From Aulostomus chinensis (Eukaryota; Chordata; Actinopteri; Syngnathiformes; Aulostomidae), in contig JBBMOA010000001.1 in assembly GCA_037954235.1 (NCBI GenBank), positions 31,924,574 through 31,988,573 on the forward strand: DNA of 64,000 nt, in the 5' to 3' direction. Below, piece by piece: positions 61,419-64,000 of this stretch (position 1 is its first letter; each line of letters starts with the position of its first letter). The translations under genes and the position numbers were made by a program. The notes beneath the pieces are model-generated. The model did not search any database, was not told the origin of the DNA, and worked only from the letters and a program-made list of their open reading frames with translations.

Positions 61419-63809
61419 ATGACTCCATTGGATTGTATCGTTGGAGCATTCAGAGATCTGGTGGATCTCAGTAGGAGCTGTATTTATCCACTGAATGATC
61501 CGGGTCAATGTGATCCTGCTCCTCCATCTCTAAGGCTGACAGAGCAGGAGGACCTGACTGAGAAGAAAGCTGCCCTTGAGCAGCTTCAGTCTCTGTGTGA
61601 CAACACACAGGCAGAAAACCAGAACTTGAGGGAGCAAGTTTCTACTCTTGAACGTGAGAATAAAAGAGCAATCCAGGAGCTCCAGAACCTCACTGCTGTG
61701 GTGGCCAACCTCAAAACGGTCCAGGACAAGAACCAGACTCAGATAGAAGATCTGAACGCAACAGTCCACAGTCTTCAGTGTGAGGGGAGGAAGGTTGATG
61801 GAGAGAACAATGAGCTCAGAAAAGAGCTGACCCAGGTTCAGTCTCTGAGGGAGAGTGAACAGGTGGAGATGAAATGTCTTGAGGAAGACCTGACTGAGAA
61901 GAAAAGTGCTCTTGATCAGCTTCAGTCTCTGTGTGACAAGAGATGGACAGAAAACCAGAATTTGTGGGGACAGGTTTCTAGTCTTGGACAAGAGAAGATC
62001 ATTGCATATCAGCTGGTAGAGAACATGTATGCCATGGTGGGCAACCTTGAATCTGTGAGGGAGGAGAACCAGACTCAGATCAGAGACCTGAACACACAAG
62101 TCCACAATCTTCAGCTTGAGGTGAAGATGGTTTGCAAGGAGAAGTGTGACCTCAAGTGTGAGCTCAACTCCATCCAGGCAGAGAAGAACAAAATGAGAGA
62201 AGAACTCACTGAGAAGAAGACGACTCTTGAACAGCTGAGGTCCCAGAGTGAGGAGAGAGAGGCAGAAAATGGATGTTTGAGGAGACGAGTTTCTACTGCA
62301 TCTCAGGAGACAGAGACCTTCACTGCTGAGTTGGCCCACCTTGAATCAAGGAAGGACCAGGACCCCACAAAGACTGGCAGTCTGAAAGGTGAAGTTCAGA
62401 GTCTTCTATGTGCAGTGAGAACACAAAAGAAGAAAAGGAGCAGTGCTCAGAGGGAAATCCTGGGAAATCTTCATGATTTAAAAAGCTGTTTGAAAGAGGA
62501 AAATCATGACCTTAAAGCGAAGGTTCAGCAAACTTCTGAAGAGCAAACAGACTCTCCCCTACGTCCAGCCAGAGAAGAGCAAGCAGACTCTCCCCTACGT
62601 CCAGCCAGAGAAGAGCAAACAGACTCTCCCCTACGTCCAGCCAGAGAAGAGCAAGCAGACTCTCCCCTACGTCCAGCCAGAGAAGAGCAAACAGACTCTC
62701 CCCTACGTCCAGCCAGGGAAGAGCAAGCAGACTCTCCCCTACGTCCAGCCAGAGAAGAGCAAGCAGACTCTCCCCTACGTCCAGCCAGAGAAGAGCAAAC
62801 AGACTCTCCCCTACGTCCAGCCAGAGAAGAGCAAGCAGACTCTCCCCTACGTCCAGCCAGGGAAGAGCAAGCAGACTCTCCCCTACGTCCAGCCAGAGAA
62901 GAGCAAGCAGACTCTCCCCTACGTCCAGCCAGGGAAGAGCAAGCAGACTCTCCCCTACGTCCAGCCAGAGAAGAGCAAGCAGACTCTCCCCTACGTCCAG
63001 CCAGGGAAGAGCAAGCAGACTCTCCCCTATGTCCAGCCAGAGAAGAGCAAGCAGACTCTCCCCTACGTCCAGCCAGGGAAGAGCAAACACACACTCCCCT
63101 ACGTCCAGCCAGGGAAGACTCTCCCCTCTGCGCTCTCACTTTAAGTCAGCGGGGGAGGGGCGCTTCAAGCCTGGACTCTCCCCTCTGCACTCTCACTTCA
63201 CGTCAGCGGGGGAGGGGCGCTTCGAGCCTCGACTCTCCCCTCTGCACTCTCACTTCACGTCAGCGGGGGAGGGGCGCTTCGAGCCTCGACTCTCCCCTCT
63301 GCACTCTCACTTCACGTCAGCGGGGGAGGGGCGCTTCAAGCCTCGACTCTCCCCTCTGCACTCTCACTTTACGTCAGCGGGGGAGGGGCGCTTCAAGCCT
63401 CGACTCTCCCCTCTGCTCTCTCACTTTACGTCAGCGGGGGAGGGGCGCTTCAAGCCTCGACTCTCCCCTCTGCACTCTCACTTTATGTCAGTGGGGGAGG
63501 GGGCTTCAAGCCTCAACTCTCCCCTCTGCGCTCTCACTTTATGTCAGAGGGGGAGGGGCGCTTCAAGCCTCAACTCTCCCCTCTGCGCTCTCACTTTATG
63601 TCAGAGGGGGAGGGGCGCTTCAAGCCTCAACTCTCCCCTCTGCGCTCTCACTTTATGTCAGCGGGGGAGGGGCGCTTCAAGCCTCGACTCTCCCCTCTGC
63701 GCTCTCACTTTACGTCAGAGGGGGAGGGGCGCTTCAAGCCTCCCCCGCTGATATTTGTACCATTTATGGTGTATTTGTACCATTTATAGTGTATTTGTAC
63801 CATTTGTAG
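61419..63809 (+). CDS. Coiled-coil protein with minisatellite-encoded C-terminal half
   Basis: This 796-codon open frame is the only long intact one with protein-like composition. Residues 1-40 are a short non-coil start (MTPLDCIVGAFRDLVDLSRS). Residues 45-365 are strongly heptad-like and consist of three similar units starting DLTEKKAALEQLQSLC (45), DLTEKKSALDQLQSLC (157) and ELTEKKTTLEQLRSQS (262). Residues 374-566 are sixteen 12-residue repeats (EEQADSPLRPAR type), and about 567 onward are 19-residue repeats (DSPLCTLTSRQRGRGASSL type). A 1-bp deletion near 63492 changes the frame to LPSALSLYVRGGGALQAST-type repeats. The stop lies in the next minisatellite. No signal peptide, membrane segment or catalytic motif is seen. 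The family is not recognised; the true C-terminus may differ, and it may be the last exon of a longer gene. The ATG has G at -3. Confidence 0.6.
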   Translation: MTPLDCIVGAFRDLVDLSRSCIYPLNDPGQCDPAPPSLRLTEQEDLTEKKAALEQLQSLCDNTQAENQNLREQVSTLERENKRAIQELQNLTAVVANLKTVQDKNQTQIEDLNATVHSLQCEGRKVDGENNELRKELTQVQSLRESEQVEMKCLEEDLTEKKSALDQLQSLCDKRWTENQNLWGQVSSLGQEKIIAYQLVENMYAMVGNLESVREENQTQIRDLNTQVHNLQLEVKMVCKEKCDLKCELNSIQAEKNKMREELTEKKTTLEQLRSQSEEREAENGCLRRRVSTASQETETFTAELAHLESRKDQDPTKTGSLKGEVQSLLCAVRTQKKKRSSAQREILGNLHDLKSCLKEENHDLKAKVQQTSEEQTDSPLRPAREEQADSPLRPAREEQTDSPLRPAREEQADSPLRPAREEQTDSPLRPAREEQADSPLRPAREEQADSPLRPAREEQTDSPLRPAREEQADSPLRPAREEQADSPLRPAREEQADSPLRPAREEQADSPLRPAREEQADSPLRPAREEQADSPLCPAREEQADSPLRPAREEQTHTPLRPAREDSPLCALTLSQRGRGASSLDSPLCTLTSRQRGRGASSLDSPLCTLTSRQRGRGASSLDSPLCTLTSRQRGRGASSLDSPLCTLTLRQRGRGASSLDSPLCSLTLRQRGRGASSLDSPLCTLTLCQWGRGLQASTLPSALSLYVRGGGALQASTLPSALSLYVRGGGALQASTLPSALSLYVSGGGALQASTLPSALSLYVRGGGALQASPADICTIYGVFVPFIVYLYHL
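62541..63116 (+). repeat. 36-bp coding minisatellite, 16 units
   Basis: Exactly sixteen 36-bp units without indels. Units vary mainly at two sites: GAGCAAACAG or GAGCAAGCAG (Thr or Ala), and CCAGAGAA or CCAGGGAA (synonymous in this frame). The last unit has CACACACTCCCC. All three plus frames and some minus frames stay open through it, which is a consequence of the period. Confidence 0.97.
63117..63742 (+). repeat. 57-bp GC-rich minisatellite, 11 units
   Basis: Units start at 63117, 63174, 63231, 63288, 63345, 63402, 63459, 63515, 63572, 63629 and 63686. All are 57 bp except the seventh, which is 56 bp because of a 1-bp loss in GTGGGGGAGGGGGCTTC. Unit words are ACTCTCCCCTCTG, CACTTTACGTCAG and GGGGAGGGGCGCTTC. 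The first 11 bases, GACTCTCCCCT, also occur in the 36-bp unit. Confidence 0.97.
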
Positions 63810-64000
63810 TGTATTTGTACCATTTATGGTGTATTTGCACCATTTAGAGTGTATTTGTACCATTTATAGTGTATTTGTACCATTTATGGTGTATTTGTAC
63901 CATTTATAGTGTATTTGTACCATTTATGGTGTATTTGTACCATTTATGGTGTATTTGTACCATTTATAGTGTATTTGTGCCATTTATAGTATATTTGTAC
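63750..64000 (+). repeat. 20-bp minisatellite running off the window
   Basis: About 12.5 copies of GTATTTGTACCATTTATGGT with A/G variation at TATAGT or TATGGT. It continues past the end of the window. Confidence 0.97.

Noticed and set aside
62506..63751. Alternative plus- and minus-strand open frames across the 36- and 57-bp repeats
   Set aside because: Both periods are multiples of three, so any stop-free unit stays open. Only the frame linked to the coiled coil has independent protein-like sequence.

Overview
The window is eukaryotic and looks like a teleost fish genome. It carries eukaryotic nuclear tRNA genes, decayed hAT, Ty1/copia, piggyBac and L2-type LINE elements, fish-style SINE-like repeats, many CA/GT microsatellites and almost no open coding sequence. 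Species cannot be read from the sequence. No bacterial-type operon, CRISPR array or origin is present.

Layout. (1) 1-1.35 kb: broken hAT/ZBED-type transposase remnant. (2) About 1.5-39.53 kb: one uninterrupted tandem array of a 43-45 bp unit, roughly 870 copies by length, with large nested duplications (823, 3509 and 3594 bp blocks, and a block repeated 8.36-8.40 kb away) and a single inverted unit near its right edge. (3) 39.53-43.4 kb: 5'-truncated Ty1/copia retrotransposon with recognisable gag zinc knuckle, protease, integrase, reverse transcriptase and RNase H, broken by stops and frameshifts. (4) 43.4-43.7 kb: ATT/ATC microsatellite. (5) 44-61 kb: non-coding mosaic with nine tRNA or tRNA-derived sequences (Glu, Ser-AGA, Ser-GCT, Ala-TGC, Leu-AAG, Lys-CTT, a broken Glu, a decayed His, plus an Ala-like sequence present in two copies), repeated segments in direct and inverted orientation, piggyBac and LINE fragments, SINE-like repeats and microsatellites. 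(6) 61.4-63.8 kb: the only long intact reading frame, encoding a coiled-coil protein whose second half is made of two different in-frame minisatellites (36 bp x16, then 57 bp x11). (7) 63.75 kb to the end: a 20-bp tandem array running off the window.

The genes do not form a pathway. The theme is repeat birth and turnover: local multi-unit duplication in the 38-kb array, fold-back mutation of a tRNA-Glu copy, and adjoining minisatellites in one reading frame. All calls come from reading the sequence; no searches or alignments were run, so family names below superfamily level and identity values are approximate.
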